Source of the DNA: Zoroaster sp. YZ-2022
Taxonomy: Eukaryota; Echinodermata; Asteroidea; Forcipulatida; Zoroasteridae
Reading direction: 5' to 3'
NCBI GenBank assembly: GCA_029582265.1
Contig: CM055831.1
Span: 29,388,189-29,452,188, forward strand
DNA length: 64,000 nucleotides
In this document: piece after piece, positions 9,797 to 24,600 of the stretch
Layout of the letters: each line of letters opens with the position of its first letter
Position numbering within the stretch: the stretch's first letter is position 1
Translations under genes and position numbers: made by a program
The notes under the pieces: generated by a model
Database searches by the model: none
What the model was told of the DNA's origin: nothing
Seen by the model: only the letters and a program-made list of their open reading frames with translations

Positions 9797-12700
9797 GTAA
9801 ATGCACTATATCCGGTGGATCTGGAAGTGTGGAACATTGGCAGGCCCCCCCGTGGCTACGCCGCTGATTAGCAGATCGGAGGGGTGAAGGGAGGATTAAC
9901 CCTATATATAAGGCCAGTTACTGGACATCTCTCCCTTGGTCCAAACCCCACACGCACAGCGGGGGTTGGCTAAAAAATCACAAGCTGGGCAGACCAGTAA
10001 GTTTGACTATCACTCAGCTATTATTTTTAGTGGTCCGCACGTTTAAAGCACTTTTTATAAGAATCCGCAAGATGGACCACAATTGTCAATATTTTCGAGG
10101 TTGGACAAACAGAGTCAGAGATTACTTTTCATGGCCCACTCACGGTGGAATAAAATGTGTAAATATAAAAAAAAACTAGGATTCAGTGCAGACGTTGTAA
10201 TTTTGACTAGCCCGCCTGACTACTATATAGGAGGGGGGTTAAGTGGCATTTGGCCATCCGTCCGGTTCTACTATTACTGGCTTGAACCAAGTCTATATTG
10301 CTGGGTTTGAATAATGTCCATATCCACACCGTGACCCACTCGCCTTGGTGTACTATCTCACACTTTAGAGGAAATCCTATGCAGGTAGCTATTTGTTGAT
10401 TAAAAACAGGGAAATATCGGCCTTCTTATGTTATCTCTCGTTGAGGTATAGGTTATGTCATCCATTTCCATGTATTTTCATTATACTTGACTTGTTTAGC
10501 CACATGATCGTGGACCACTTTTGGTAAAATGTCTGCAAGTGCGTAATTTATTAGAACCAGTAGATATGAATAATAACCTACTTGAGAATGTATTAATTTC
10601 ATTGTGTCATTAACCTGCAAAAACTAGGCAGTGAATAACACCATTAACACCGGCCGTTTAAACTTTATTCTTTCACGGTGTTCATATTGGGCTAGTTGTA
10701 AGGCAGTGCCGGGTATCCAAAGTGTGGAAAAGAAAATAGGCCCAAGAAATAATTAGATTATAATCTATGATACAATATATTCCATGGTTTGTCAATAATT
10801 TACGATTAGGTTTTGGTTTTTATTTTTATAAATTTGCATTCATTATAACACATTTTTCATACTGATTATTATATACAGAAACTTAATTTCTTGTTTTCTG
10901 ATTTTCATATTCTACGCATAAAGCTGGTGGTCATTGCAGCAATCAGTGGTCACTACCATCAATAGATGAAATAAATTATTCAATTACAGGTTACCCTCAA
11001 TGGGATATGATATACCTATAGAGGTTAATAGGTTATTACTGCTTTGGATTGACCACCACAGGGGGTTATTAAAAGTGTGTCCATTGGGGAGGGCTGTCAT
11101 TTCAGAATGGATGTTTTCTTTCTGAGTTAGAAAGATCTTACTCGAATTCGTTTAAATGGGAGAAATTCGTAATGAAATGTGAACGTATAGTAAGTAGATT
11201 AGGATTAGTTAAAATAAATATGAGTGTTATGAGGTTATATTTTTATTATTATTATAGATGGGCTATTTTCCAGTTGCTATGTCCCTCTTGGCTAGTCTCT
11301 TCACGGGAGTGTTCATCCAAGGAAGCGTGTCCGAGACGTACTTCAGAGGAATACTCTTGTTTACTGGTTCCATCATTCCTTTAATCGTTACTGGGGTTAT
11401 TTCAGGCCGAATATTCCAGCCAAAGTTCTATGAATTGGAACTGAAGAGTGTCTATCAGGTAAAATGACTTGGCCTTCAACCTTTAATAATTATCCTCTCT
11501 TCTTTTATATTTTGCGATTTACGTCAATTCTGTTCAATTTATGTTTGTTCATTTCCTATTCATGTCGCAGATGACGTGTCTATTCAGACTAGACAATTCA
11601 TGCAATTCAAGGAATTGGACACTAAAGAGCTTCAACAAGTCAAATTCGTTGGCACCAACCATTATTCATAAATGCTCACTTCCTATTATACATTTTACGT
11701 CTCTCATAATAATAATAATTCCCCTTTCCCTTTCATAAGGCAACTAAACAACAAACGTTTTATTGTAAACAGTAACTTTCTCTGAACACCCTCTGTCTCG
11801 AATTCAGATATGCCTAAGGTGCACTGGGGAAAACAAAGAGTCCTTTATACGTTTACAAATTGCCTTCCTGATGCCGCCCTTGCAATGTACGGCACATCAT
11901 CAGGAAACTAAACAACATATAAGTTGAATATTATATAAAAGCCAAGGTCAAATATTTGTACATTGTACATTGTACATATATATATATATATAGATATATT
12001 GTATGAACGTGAATATGAAATCCATTGTCTGAACCCCTTTTGTCTGGAATTCAGAGAAGCCTACGATCACTGGGAAATACAAGTGGCCCTCTCTTGCGTA
12101 TACACGTATACAACAGTGCATTTTCGGTGTTATTTCAAATTTGTTGGCCAATACTAATTGGGTGATTTTATTGACTGAAGAGGTGACTTTGGACTAAAGG
12201 TTAGACATCAGGAAGGCAATTTTTAAAATGTAATAGGGTCTTTTCCTTTCCCCAATAGACAAAAGGTGTTCGGAGAAAGTGAGTTTTTACAATATTTTAC
12301 CGTGAGTTTAGATAATAGTGTCCTATGACCCGTCTCAAAATGTGAAAAAAAGGAAAGGTCAATGATTAATATTGCATGACCCCTTTTTAATTGTAAATGA
12401 CAAGACACATATTTATTGAAATATTTTAGATTTTTAAAATGCTTCATTGTGAAGCTAAATATAATTACACATTCATAGTTTGCTGTCTTTACGCTTTGCA
12501 GTATCTTGATTTGCGCTTCAACGTTGCTGTGCGGAATTGCTGTTTATTCATTGGTTATATCTATATGGTAAGTCAATCTACAAAAAGCTCAAAAACGTCA
12601 TCAAACGAACTACTTCTACACTGTAAAAAATTGTGTTCACAGCAGTTTTTCTACTGAAAAGAATTTAAAAAAATTACAGCAGATTTTCCTGTGAATATAC

Positions 12701-15700
12701 AGAAATGTGCCGTTTCTAAATAGTCACGTTCATATTCTCTGTAAAGTTACAGCAGGCCATAACAATAAATATGCTGTATAATAAAGAAATCTCCGTAATG
12801 TCAATTGACAAAACAACTTACTGCAAATGAAAACAAATGTTAACAGTGTGCGAGTGTGTCTAGTCCTGTGAAAGGTTCTGCTTATTACAGTGTTTCGTAA
12901 ACGAGAAAATATATAGGCCCTCGTGAAAATTTAGTCGGATCTTTTGTATTCATTATTACGCAGACAGGAAAATTCGAAATGAAAATTATTACAGTTTTCT
13001 TAACAATTACGGCACCTCAGACAGATCTATTTCTGTGGGAGATTCATACCATCGTTAGCTGAACACACTTAAGTTTCACGTTACAATTCGACAATGATGT
13101 TATTTTTTAATTATCAATTAATCACACACCTTACCTTTTTTATCATACAGCTTCTAATAGTATAACCCTGTAATTGAATGGTACATCAATTGATACTGAT
13201 TAAATTTTGGGGGGTATTTGGTAACGTATTTTAATTTCAACCCTTAGTTTCACAAAATATATCATATTACTATCCTGTGAAAATTTCATCAAAATACATG
13301 TTTTTTTTATAGAAAAACAATGAAAATTGTACTTGTTAATTTGTCTGTTTTTATAATTTACAAAGAGGTTGCCGGACGGCAAGTTTTTGTAAACTCGACA
13401 TCATAATTCCTATTTTCTCTAAGATGAAAACATTTCAAAACATTTCTCAGGATAACTGATACAAGTACACAATTTACACCAAATAGGTTTTTAGATAATA
13501 ATTATAGTTATATTCTGTAATAGGTAACCGATGTATCTTCCCTTTGCTGTCTGTTTAGATATTACATTCAGGTATTGCTACGTTTGCTGCAAGTCTTGTG
13601 TTAACGACTGGTGAGTTTTTAAGGACCATGTGTAATGAGGATATAAGTGTAACTTGTTGATTTGAAACCGACTATGTACAGTGCCGGCGCTCTACCATCT
13701 GAGCTGTATAGCCCTATATGTGGTGGTCTCCCTGTAATGTTATAATGTCAATATATGTGTTTATTTGGGGATAGAAATTATTCACAGTTCAGTTCAATTC
13801 ACTATAATAGTTGTTCAGTTTTCATGTGATTTTACCGCTGCAAAATGGGGAAAGGTGAATAATTAATAATTGCTTAGAGCCAAAGTTTTTAAGACAAATT
13901 AGTCAAAGACATGTTGTTGTCTATGACAATCAGTATGGGAATCAAATGAATTTATGTCTTCCTTTTCAGAGACTGGTTAATAGTTGCTTAGAGACCAACT
14001 TTTAAAGACAAATTCCAATCAAGTGCATTATATTTGGTTGGTTCTCTTTCCAGTGACTGGTTCCCAGCTGAGTGTGTTATCAAGTGCCATCATTCTTTCT
14101 GCAGTATGCACATTCTACACTGTCATTGTAAGTACAGGCCTGTGTGTCAAGCCAACTACCGACCTTTTTGTTTCAAAATATGAAATGGTTGATACTGTTC
14201 AATTGAAATGGATATAGTTACTAAGCAAATATAACATCATTTTTTAGAAAAAAATTATTATTTAAAATGATTGAAATATTATCTAAATGCTTAGGCTATC
14301 TGGTTTAAAGAGGGGCTAAGGAAACTTAACAACATATTATCTCAAAAACTAAAGGTAAAATATTGTAAAAAGTGGTCTTGTCCGAACCCATTTTTGGTAT
14401 CGAATTCAGACAAGCCTAAGGTCCAGTGTGGAAAAAATGGCCCCCTCTTACGTTAACACTGCAACAACGCCGATATTTTCGGTGTTATTTATACAAACGG
14501 CCATTAATGTTGACTTTAAGGCTGACTTTGCAAAGGCGACATTATTAAGGCGATTTTTAAACGTACGAGGGCCATTATTTTTTCACCCAATGGACATTAG
14601 ACTGTTCAGAATTCTAGACAAAAAGGGTTCAGAGAAAGTGACTATTTACAATGTCTTACTGGTATAGTTTAGATAAGAAAAGGTATGCTGTTTTATGTTT
14701 AGTTTTCTTATGAAAATAATCTTTCTCAAAACGGGGAAAGATCAATTATTAATAGTGGCTTAGAGCCCAGCTTAAAAGTTGGAAAAACACCAATCATCCT
14801 GATGTATTGATCGCCGTGGTTGCGATCATTATCTGAATGCTTGAATCTGCTGTAGAAAACTCATTTATATGAATTTTCACAGTTATCGTTAAAACATTTA
14901 GTTTGAATTCTTCTGATACTTTCACAGGACAGTTTCTATTATTTTTCTTGCCCTTCTTAATATATGGATACATAATGACTATTTGCCAAAATTCCGATTT
15001 AAGGGAATGTATAACATGAATACAACATCGGTAATTATAAAATTACCGAATCATTATCCGTTAGCTAACTTGGTACCAATCATAGTAGACTATTATTCTG
15101 CCCGAAGTGATGTCAATTCAGAGAAAAACACAACATAATTATTCACATTTAAAAATAATCTTTGCTGCCTTTTTTCTCCAAGTGTTTTCTGTAAAATTTG
15201 GGAATGCATCTGTACTTCATAGACCAAAATGATATATATATTTTCTTATATTTATATGTTTATTATTAATGTTTGTATTGTCTTCCCTGGGCACCTTTGA
15301 AAAATAGTGTTTCACTGAAAGGTCTCCCCAGGTTAAATAAGAAATAAATACTCATGCATGACTTAGACTCCTGCATTTGAGCTGAAAGGGGCGTACTAGG
15401 AGAAACAGTTATGCCAACATTACCATCGATACCTTCCCTAAAAAGCAGCTTGAATAATTATCGTATTAACCCTCCTACTGTTTGACCATTTGAAACCATT
15501 CAAAATTTCCACTTTCAAAAATGGACATTGGTTTTGTACACACATGGTGATACCATTTGAAAAGTGTTGGTAGCAAGCTTTAGTACCATTCAAATCCATT
15601 CAAATGGTTTTTGAATGGTGGATACACTACACCTTGGTGTGTTTCACAAAACGAATGGTTTCAAATGGTGCATCGATTTGTCTGAAAAATTAAGAGGCTG

Positions 15701-18583
15701 GTACCAGAAGTAGGAGGGTTAATCGAGTTTTGAACAGTAATGAAATGAGTCGTTTGATTAGTGTCCGGCAAGGCTGGGGAAATGGTCAGATACAATTCTA
15801 AACCGGCTGGTTTCATCATCATCATCATCAAGGTACTGAGAATGGATGTTAGCGTGCGTGGGCTGTATGACATGTACATGTACGTAACAGTCAGTCCGCG
15901 GCACGCAGGAAAGTCGTTCTTTTATAATGCGCTGTATGCATGACGTATCCGTACGTGACCCGTTATGCATATTTAATGAGTTGGTAGGGCCTCAGGAATT
16001 CGGTCTATTTGTCATATTCTTACAGAGTTTTAACCAAAATTGTTGACATTTATATGGAGATATGGAACAAATTTGTCGTCTTGTATCATGTTTTTGGGGT
16101 GGCATGAATTTTTAGTGGAATAATTTGTACCTAAAACGATCTACCGGATGGGATAACTTCACAAGTGAGGCTCCTTGCTGATGACTGTATTTTATATCGT
16201 GAGATAAAAACCCTAGATGATAACCAAAAGCTACAGAACGACATCAACAAACTATGCAACTGGGAGTCGACCTGGCAGATGAAATTTAATGTTAGCAAAT
16301 GTTATGCGATGCACATCACGCACAAGAAAAAACCATTCCAGTCAACATACATAATGAACGGAGAACCACTACAGTCTGTTAAGAGTCATACCTACCTGGG
16401 CGTAGAGATAAATCATAACCTGAGCTGGGCAAATCACATTTCCAACATCACTTCTAAATCTTATCAAGTCCTGGGATTACTCCGTAGAAATCTGTACAAT
16501 TGCTCTACACATGTAAAGGAGATTGCCTATAAAACCTTGGTCAGACCCAAACTCGAGTACTGCGCTAGTGTATGGGACCCGCACCATCAAGAACACAAAA
16601 ATAGACTTGAAGCAGTACAGCGTAGAGCAGCTATAGATTTGTATGTATAAGGATTCCCGTCGTAAGAGTAGCGTCTCTTCAATGATCAGTAAATTACAAT
16701 GGAAATCCTTGGAGGAACGTAGAGCAATCTCCAGGTTACCACTCCTGTATAAATCCGTTCATCATAAAACTGCTATCGACACTGACCACTACCAACTCAA
16801 ACCACAGGGAAATCAAACTCTCACTAGGAAATCATCATCAATCTCGTTCACCCACCCTTCAACGAAGAAGGACTGCTACAAATTTTCCTTTCTCCCAAGA
16901 ACCCTCGTTGAATGGAACCGACTACCAGTATGTATAAGGGAAGCACCATCAATAGACTCATTCAAGACTAGGCTAGATACAATCCAAATTACTACTTTCA
17001 TAAGGGGAGTTCCCCTCACCACTAAATTTTGTCTACTGGCCACACCACACCTGCAACTTATATATCCCATGTGGAGTTTGTTGCAGTAACTGACAGATAC
17101 AGATAAAAAAAAGACATCAAAATAGAAAATGAAAGTCCACAAAAAACGCCCCAAACACCCCTTAGCAATGTCGGCCACAGTCCCAATTTACCATTATGTA
17201 GTAAGATTATTTAATATTCTACCTGTAAATGGTGAACTTTTTACCGATCTGTACCTAGTCCAGTCAGGATACAAGGAATTCCGTCGGTAGTCCTAAAAAC
17301 ACAACAAAAATTACCGCCATGACAGCACATGGCATTTCCGCGCCTTGATTGGCTGTGGATGACGTCATTAATGAAGACCCCGGATGTACTATCACAAATT
17401 GTGTGTATGAATCATCGTCGTGTAATAACGAGACAGATCGTTATTTTTTCATATCCAATAGGACTGTAATTTTGAGTAGCAAAATTACAGCCCTATATGT
17501 ACATATACCAGAAACAGTCTATAACAATATTGAGAGATGACTAGCTATTATTATTTATTTCCTTATTTTCTTAATTTCCGAGGATAATTAAAATAAATGT
17601 TTCCACAACAATTCATTCATTGAGAGAACTTTTTGTTATTAAAAAAAAAAAAAAATTCTGTAATCAAGGGTCAACACTGAAGAAGGTAAACAGCTTATTA
17701 ATTTCAAACACATCTCAAAAAACCTTTACAAAATGTGATACACAGTTTTACCAACATTGTGTATTATGGTAACTTACTGAATGGATCCTTACAGTATTTG
17801 AATTACTTGAATCACATGTATTCATATTAATTTTATGCCAAGCTCTCAGCCAGTTAAATACAACAAAATACAATAGATCAGGACAAAAGTATTTGAATAC
17901 AAATACACACATTTTTATCTGATACCCTAAAGGTCACACAAGCTGTAAACAAGTCACATGGTCTAGGCTCCCTATTACTATTAGCCATGATCCAAATAAT
18001 TTAAGCCTCGTGCTTTTGCATATCTTCCATTATTGTTTTTGTTGTTTGTGTATCTGTTTGTTTACGTTATTTCTGTTTTTCACAGGGTGGCATCAAGGCG
18101 GTCCTATGGGCCGATTGTTTTCAGATGTTTGTCATCTTTGCGTCCCTGCTGGCAGCGGTGATCCAAGGTGTCGTGCTGATTGGCGTCAGTGAAATATGGA
18201 AGCGTAACCTAGAGGGCGGTAGATTCAACTTATTTGAGTGAGTGTAAATTTGAAAAACAAAAAGTAAATGGAGAACCAACTTCAAAACGAAACTGGGGTG
18301 ATAGGTCGTTTTCTGTCGCAGCTCCGAGACTCTGGATTCATCTTCCGACTAAACTCAAATCTTGTCATAGTATAACCAGATTCAAATCGATGCTTAAAAC
18401 TCATCTTATGTCACAACTCTTCAAAGATGATGTATATTTGTAATTGCATTGTAGGTACATGTATCTCGGTACATAATTTGTTTTGTTTTCCCTATGCTAT
18501 CATTGTATTGTTTGTATTAATGTTTTTTCTTTGTTTCCGCGCCTTGAGCGCTCAGCAGGGTGGATATGTGCGCGCTAAAAATC

Positions 18584-18617
<34 letters not shown>

Positions 18618-21600
18618 GTCTTAATTAAAACCGCACAGAAACCATAACAATTTGCTGTGCCTTGAGTTGAAATAGTCCGCTTGACAATCTAGTGGCGGTG
18701 CTCACAAATCTTGGAAAATGTTAAAAAGTAAAGCGTTTGTAGCAGTGGAGAGACTGGGATTAGACCATCCAATTCATTTCATGATAACTTTGGTAAAATC
18801 AACATTTGATGTAATCATACAAATGCATGTAGGCCTATGTATTAAAGTACTGAAGAAGAAAATAACAGTCAAACTGTTTTTGCATATGTTTTTAAGTAAC
18901 CAGTCAACGTTGTGGAAAGTACTTTTCCCACCAGGATCCCTAACCACCCCAAATCCTCCAAGGGGCACTTTTTTGGAAAAATTCAGCACTGATACTTTCA
19001 CCTCTTCAAATGGGACAAAATTAATACCTGGCAAGAAGTACCAGTACAGGCCATAAGTGCTGAATATGAAAGAACAACGAATATGCATGGTGTATTTCGT
19101 GAATTTGGGGAAAAGTAGTGAAATTTTCCATGAAATTTGACGTCGATATTTAGGTTTTGTGTGTCCCTCCAGGGCCACCATACGATAGTTATTTTCATAA
19201 TTGGCCATTTCTAATTACCTTTTAACAGCTTTTTGCAAGTGGCCGCCAATTTATGTATTGCCCTCGTTTGTCATGTGAACAAAATTACTCATTCCATTGA
19301 ATGTTTAATCAATTTCTAAATCGTCAGATATTTAAAGATGATAGAATGAGCCAAGGTACAATGTTGATGATATCCTGATTACAAAATAACCGAATTATTA
19401 TCCGAAACTTCTTTGATGTGAATTAATTAAATTACCAGTCACCCTGAAAACCATTTCTGTCCGAAGTGCTCTTAAGGACCTATGATTTTTTAAACTTGAA
19501 AACCGCAGTAAACTGCACTTATGTGGTCTAACTTGAAACCGGAAATATCTACATCATAATGACACATGCACCTGTAAAAGGTACTGTTGGCTCCAAGTTT
19601 TCTGGAACTAGTAAATACATAATGCATTTGCAACTTAAATTAAGTACAACTACAAAACCAACCTGCAATTTATTTGTTTACATCATAGTGACACAAGGGA
19701 ACCATACCCTTGTTATTCCACAGTCAATGATATCTGATATGAAGACAATAACAATGGTAACTCATGCACCTGTAGCAGGTTCTTGGTTAAATGTAAGCCT
19801 ATACTAAGAGCCTATACAGGGGCGGATCCAGATTCCAGAGTATCGAAAAAGGGGGCACATGGTAAAACAAAAGTGGGGAACACAACCAAAAGAAGGGGGA
19901 GAAATGTTAAATTTACACGTACGGCGATAGAAAAAGGGGATTCATGCACCATTTGCCTCCCCCTATAGATCCGCTAATGAGAGCCTCTCTTTATTCAAAT
20001 AAGTAAGCATGTTGGTTAATAAGTTTTGCCAATAATAACCCATGTTGTTCGTTCCCTATAAGTACTCGCGACCTGGAAAATATCGTAGGACAAATCAACA
20101 AACTTTCTGGATACGAACATATCCGATTATATAGGCCTATTGTATTGGTGCGTTAACATTAAAAAAAAAAACATCCTGGAATATGCCATTTGGGAAAAAC
20201 ATTGCAAAGTATGTTGTGAAGTTGTTTGTATCTATTACTGTTCTTAGTTAAACTAGGCCTAACCTTTGTAGGCCAAAATTGTTTTTTCCAACAATAACAT
20301 TAATTTAAACGATTTTTTTTTCCAGATTGTATTCGAGGTCTTTTAAGTGACTCTAGGTGACCCATTCATCCTTACTTCGCCTGTAATTCTTATGTCATAT
20401 TTATACAAATGTTCAGTTTCTTTCTTGAAAGTATGGAAATAATATTATTTTTGAAATGAACTGAACCAATTCATTCATCAACTCGCATGTATTAGCCCAA
20501 TTGTCAGATACTTCTTGGTGCCAATTATAATGCCATTCTCAATGTTTTTAATCGCATTATGATTTTTGTTTCACCTTTTCATCTTGAAGTTTTAATCCCG
20601 ATCCGAGAGTTTATGTCACTTTCTGGGCCGTGTTTATCGGTGGCGTATTCTCCTTTCTTCCCTCAATGACGGTTCTTCAGTACCAAGTCCAGCGATACGC
20701 CACCTGTAAATCACAGGGGACTGCACACAAGTACGTGACAAATTTATTTGGTTTTCACAGTCTTAAATCACAGGGGATGGGGACATAAATATCCTCAATT
20801 TGTTGAGGATGTATTGTAATCTCCGACCTTTTTGGGTCCTGTTACAAATTAAAGCTGAAACTCTCCAGTTACACGTTTTGATTTCGTTTGAAAAATGATA
20901 AAGGTTTTCCCATAGGTTTTCCCGAATCTTTGTTAAAATTGTTCTCCACTAGAACCCATCACTGCATGGTACCGAATTTAAGTTTATTGGAACAGTTTAA
21001 CTGGGTGATTTTTTTTTCAATCGGAGCCTTTAATCATATGACAAAAGGAAATTGTAATAATGAAAGTGACTGTCTGGAGCAAAATTTCGAAACGGGAACA
21101 CTAATTGCATGTTTGACATATTTCACATGTGTGAATAGTCTTGATATTATAATTATGTCAAATTTGTTTTGGTTACATTTTCATTTTGAAAAGTGCTAGT
21201 GGTTCCATTTATTTAATCCTATAACTTCCCTAATCTTGTGTTTTTAGCTTGTTTATGTTTATGTGTTATTTTAACGTGTTATTTTAACATGGTCATAACA
21301 AGAAACTAACCAACGGATATGCTAAAGGTCTAAATACAAAAATACAAGAATTTTCGTCCAACCAAAACTCAAGCGAAGCCCGAAGGCAAGATTTCTGTAC
21401 GCTACAAAATATTGCCCGCGGAACGATGTAATCCAGTAACGTATGAAATGCTTAAAATAGGCCTTAGACTGGTCCCCTGTTTATATCCTATTATCAAGGA
21501 TATAGACACAGGGCCAGATTAGCCATTGGGCCGGTGGGGCCGGGGCCCAGGGGCCCTTGGCTCTCAGGGGCCCTTCGGGGAAACTGGACCGCGCGGCGCG

Positions 21601-24600
21601 GTACTGGGTTTGAGGCCCTGACAAGGGCTCCTGGGGCCCGGCCTTCAGGATCCCCCCCCCCCCCAGGCTGGAGGTCCCTGCTGGGGACCCCTTAAAGTGG
21701 GCCCTTTGAGGACCACTGCTACACCGTACAAAGCCCAGCTTTGTACGGTGTAGGCTAGCAGGGGCCCTTGTCTCTCACAGGCCCTTGGGGTTCTCGCTGG
21801 GTCTGAGCCTCAAACGCAGGCTCCTGGGGGCTGGGGCCCTCCAGGCTGGGGGTCCAAAGTGGGCCCTTTGAGGACCACTGCTCCACCGTACTGTGAAGCA
21901 GTGGTCCTCAAAGGGCCCACTTTGAGAGGTCCCATTGAGGAGGGGCCTCAGGGGGGGCCTTGAAAAATGATCGGCCCAGGGGCCCTAGTGGGGGTTAATC
22001 CGTCCCTGTATAGACAGCCTCCAGGCGTACCGCTCAAAAGATTTCATTGGATAAAGTTAACGCTTTGTGCATGCCGAAGATCTGACGTCACGCTTCGACG
22101 CTTGCGGGCTAGCAACCAACCAAGGTCAATTTTCAGCATCGGGAAAATGGCGGCTGCACGGCCAGATCTAGGATCTGGCGTAATTCACGCGCCTCTTGCT
22201 CAGAGCGTGACGTCAGATCTTAAGGCTAGATAGGCCTATGGCCGTACAAATAAAATTGATTTGTATTTTGCATAGGCATATGTCAACGTAATCATATTAT
22301 TAAAAAGGGCGCCACCATATTAAAATATTATCTAAGCATCCTTTGATTGTATAACAACTGTTTGTTATTATTTGTTACACAGATCTTTTAGCTTGTTCAT
22401 TGTTGGATGCGTCGCCGTCACAATTCTCTGCGTATTAGCTGGAATGTCAATATACGCACTCTACGCTGGCTGCGATCCCATTACCTCGGGAGCTCTTGGG
22501 TCACGCGATGGGGTAAGCTTCCACACACATCAGGCAAATTAAATCTGGATCATGCCAATGAGTTTACTTGTTATAAGGAAGGTGCAACATTTGTTTTTCC
22601 CTGATTGACAAATTAACACATTCTTATTTAAAAACTTGTAAAGTTGGTGTATGTAGGAATTATCCTGAGAAATGATTTCATCTGAAGAAAACAGGAATTG
22701 TTTCAAGAATCTCGCACTTGTCAATAGGAGGCAGAATTGTTTTCCATTTAGCGGACACAACCTTCCAAAAGTATTTTGGAAATTTAACTTGTGTTCATGT
22801 ATTCTCCAAATTGAAAACAATTTCAACAAAGTCATTTTGCATATAGGTAAATAAATGGTGCAATATTTAAGTGCGCTTAGCAGAAAAGCGCGCTTTTTAA
22901 GGCCAAAAACAAAAAATCTCCAGTTTCTGCTCTCCGTGCGCGTCGCCTCAGACCCACGCATCGGCATTTTTTATTTATTTATTTATTTGTTTTAATTTTT
23001 TTGCTATGAAACGATGTCCAATTGCAATCGATTGGAATTCTACCGTGCTGTGTTTTAAACGACATTTTCACATAGGGGTATGAACGTTTGCCCGATTTGT
23101 GAGGCCTCTCTTAGCCACCATACTTTGTATATGGGAAATTTGGTCTGCGCCTATACAATGTATTACGTATTTCCCTGTTGGCAAATAGAAAAGATGGCCG
23201 AAAAAAGCGTGTCACCGCACCAATTTTGAAGCCGACCAATGACCAGAAAACCGGAGACTTTTTTGGCCTTAAACGTAATTATAAAAAAAAACATCCTCAC
23301 TTTTTGTTTTTACTTGGGATCCAAATACTTCAGATTTAGTTAAAGGGGCAGAAAACGTAGTTACATATAGTTACGTAGCCACACCCTCATATGAGGGTTA
23401 ATATTGATATAGTTGCTCAAATAATAAAGCCACTGATTATGAACCTTTGCCTCTTCCTCAGCTTCTTCCTTTTTACATCTTACAAGCATTCCAAAATTTT
23501 CCTGGCATCCCTGGGCTGCTTGTGTCTGGTCTCTGCAGTGCTGCTCTTAGGTAGGCATTGACGTGTAATTTATATTAAGTATGGGATACCATAACCTCAC
23601 AGCAAATATAATAATTATTTTATCTTTCATACAAATTATAGGAAAATCATCAATGATAACCATCAATAAAACTATAGGCATATGGACATCTACAAGTAAC
23701 AGGCATAGGTTTCTACTAAAATATATTTCACGGACTTGTTTCAATGACAAAATCTAAAATTAAGTCACTTTCAAAATACAAACAGACACCTCGATGGTTT
23801 TAATATTAGACACAGCTTTATACGTGTACTATAGAAGCTGTTATGCAAATACTAAAAGGCTATTCGAATGGGCGTTTTACTGTGCTAAAGTAATTTTGCG
23901 GTCATGGCGCAAGTCTGCTGCTTATCTCCTTAGATTTTCGTTAATTTTTTGCAGCACCACGTCCTCCATTTTGAATTCCATAGCAACGATCACCGGGGAG
24001 CACATTATCGCTAAAATCTGGAAGAACATGCCTGACTCCAGATACCTACTTATCACCAGACTAATTGGTAAGCTACTCCGCACATTCTTGACAGATAGGG
24101 TGAACATTGCAAATAATTTATTTGATGGTCTCCTCCCTAACATTTCAAAATTGTAAATTTCCGCACATTCCTCAAAATCATGTTTTATGAAAGACTTCTC
24201 AAACAGCAAACACTAGTGGTGGAGTTCTCGTTTGGTTTGTTTAACATTTAGATTAAAATCAGCTGTTTTGTTTTAGAACCACCCAAATATCCCTAAGAAA
24301 AACGCGATATATACATTTGTTCACGTTTTGGAATACCTCCCTCTTCCGGTCTTCTGAGGTGAGTTCTGACGGCTGTTGTCATATTAAAAATGTATACAAA
24401 CATTTTTTTTTAAACTGTAAAAAGCGGGTCTTTAAACAGTCGCTTGTTCCAAAACGTGATACAATCCATTCAAATTTCCCTATCCAGCAGACTTCTCAGC
24501 ACGGTCCAATTTTCAAAATGGCAGGCAGGGCCTAGACTGGTCACCTCTCTAGTATCCTATCAAGGATATAGACAGGCTCCAGGCGTACTACTCAAAGGAT

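Noticed and set aside
18718..19208. Overlapping 112- and 144-codon frames on opposite strands
   Set aside because: They lie within intron 6 of gene A, antiparallel to each other, with no recognisable motif or splice support.
22539..22967. 142-codon minus-strand frame
   Set aside because: It lies in intron 8 and runs into a miniature element; no family motif is recognised.
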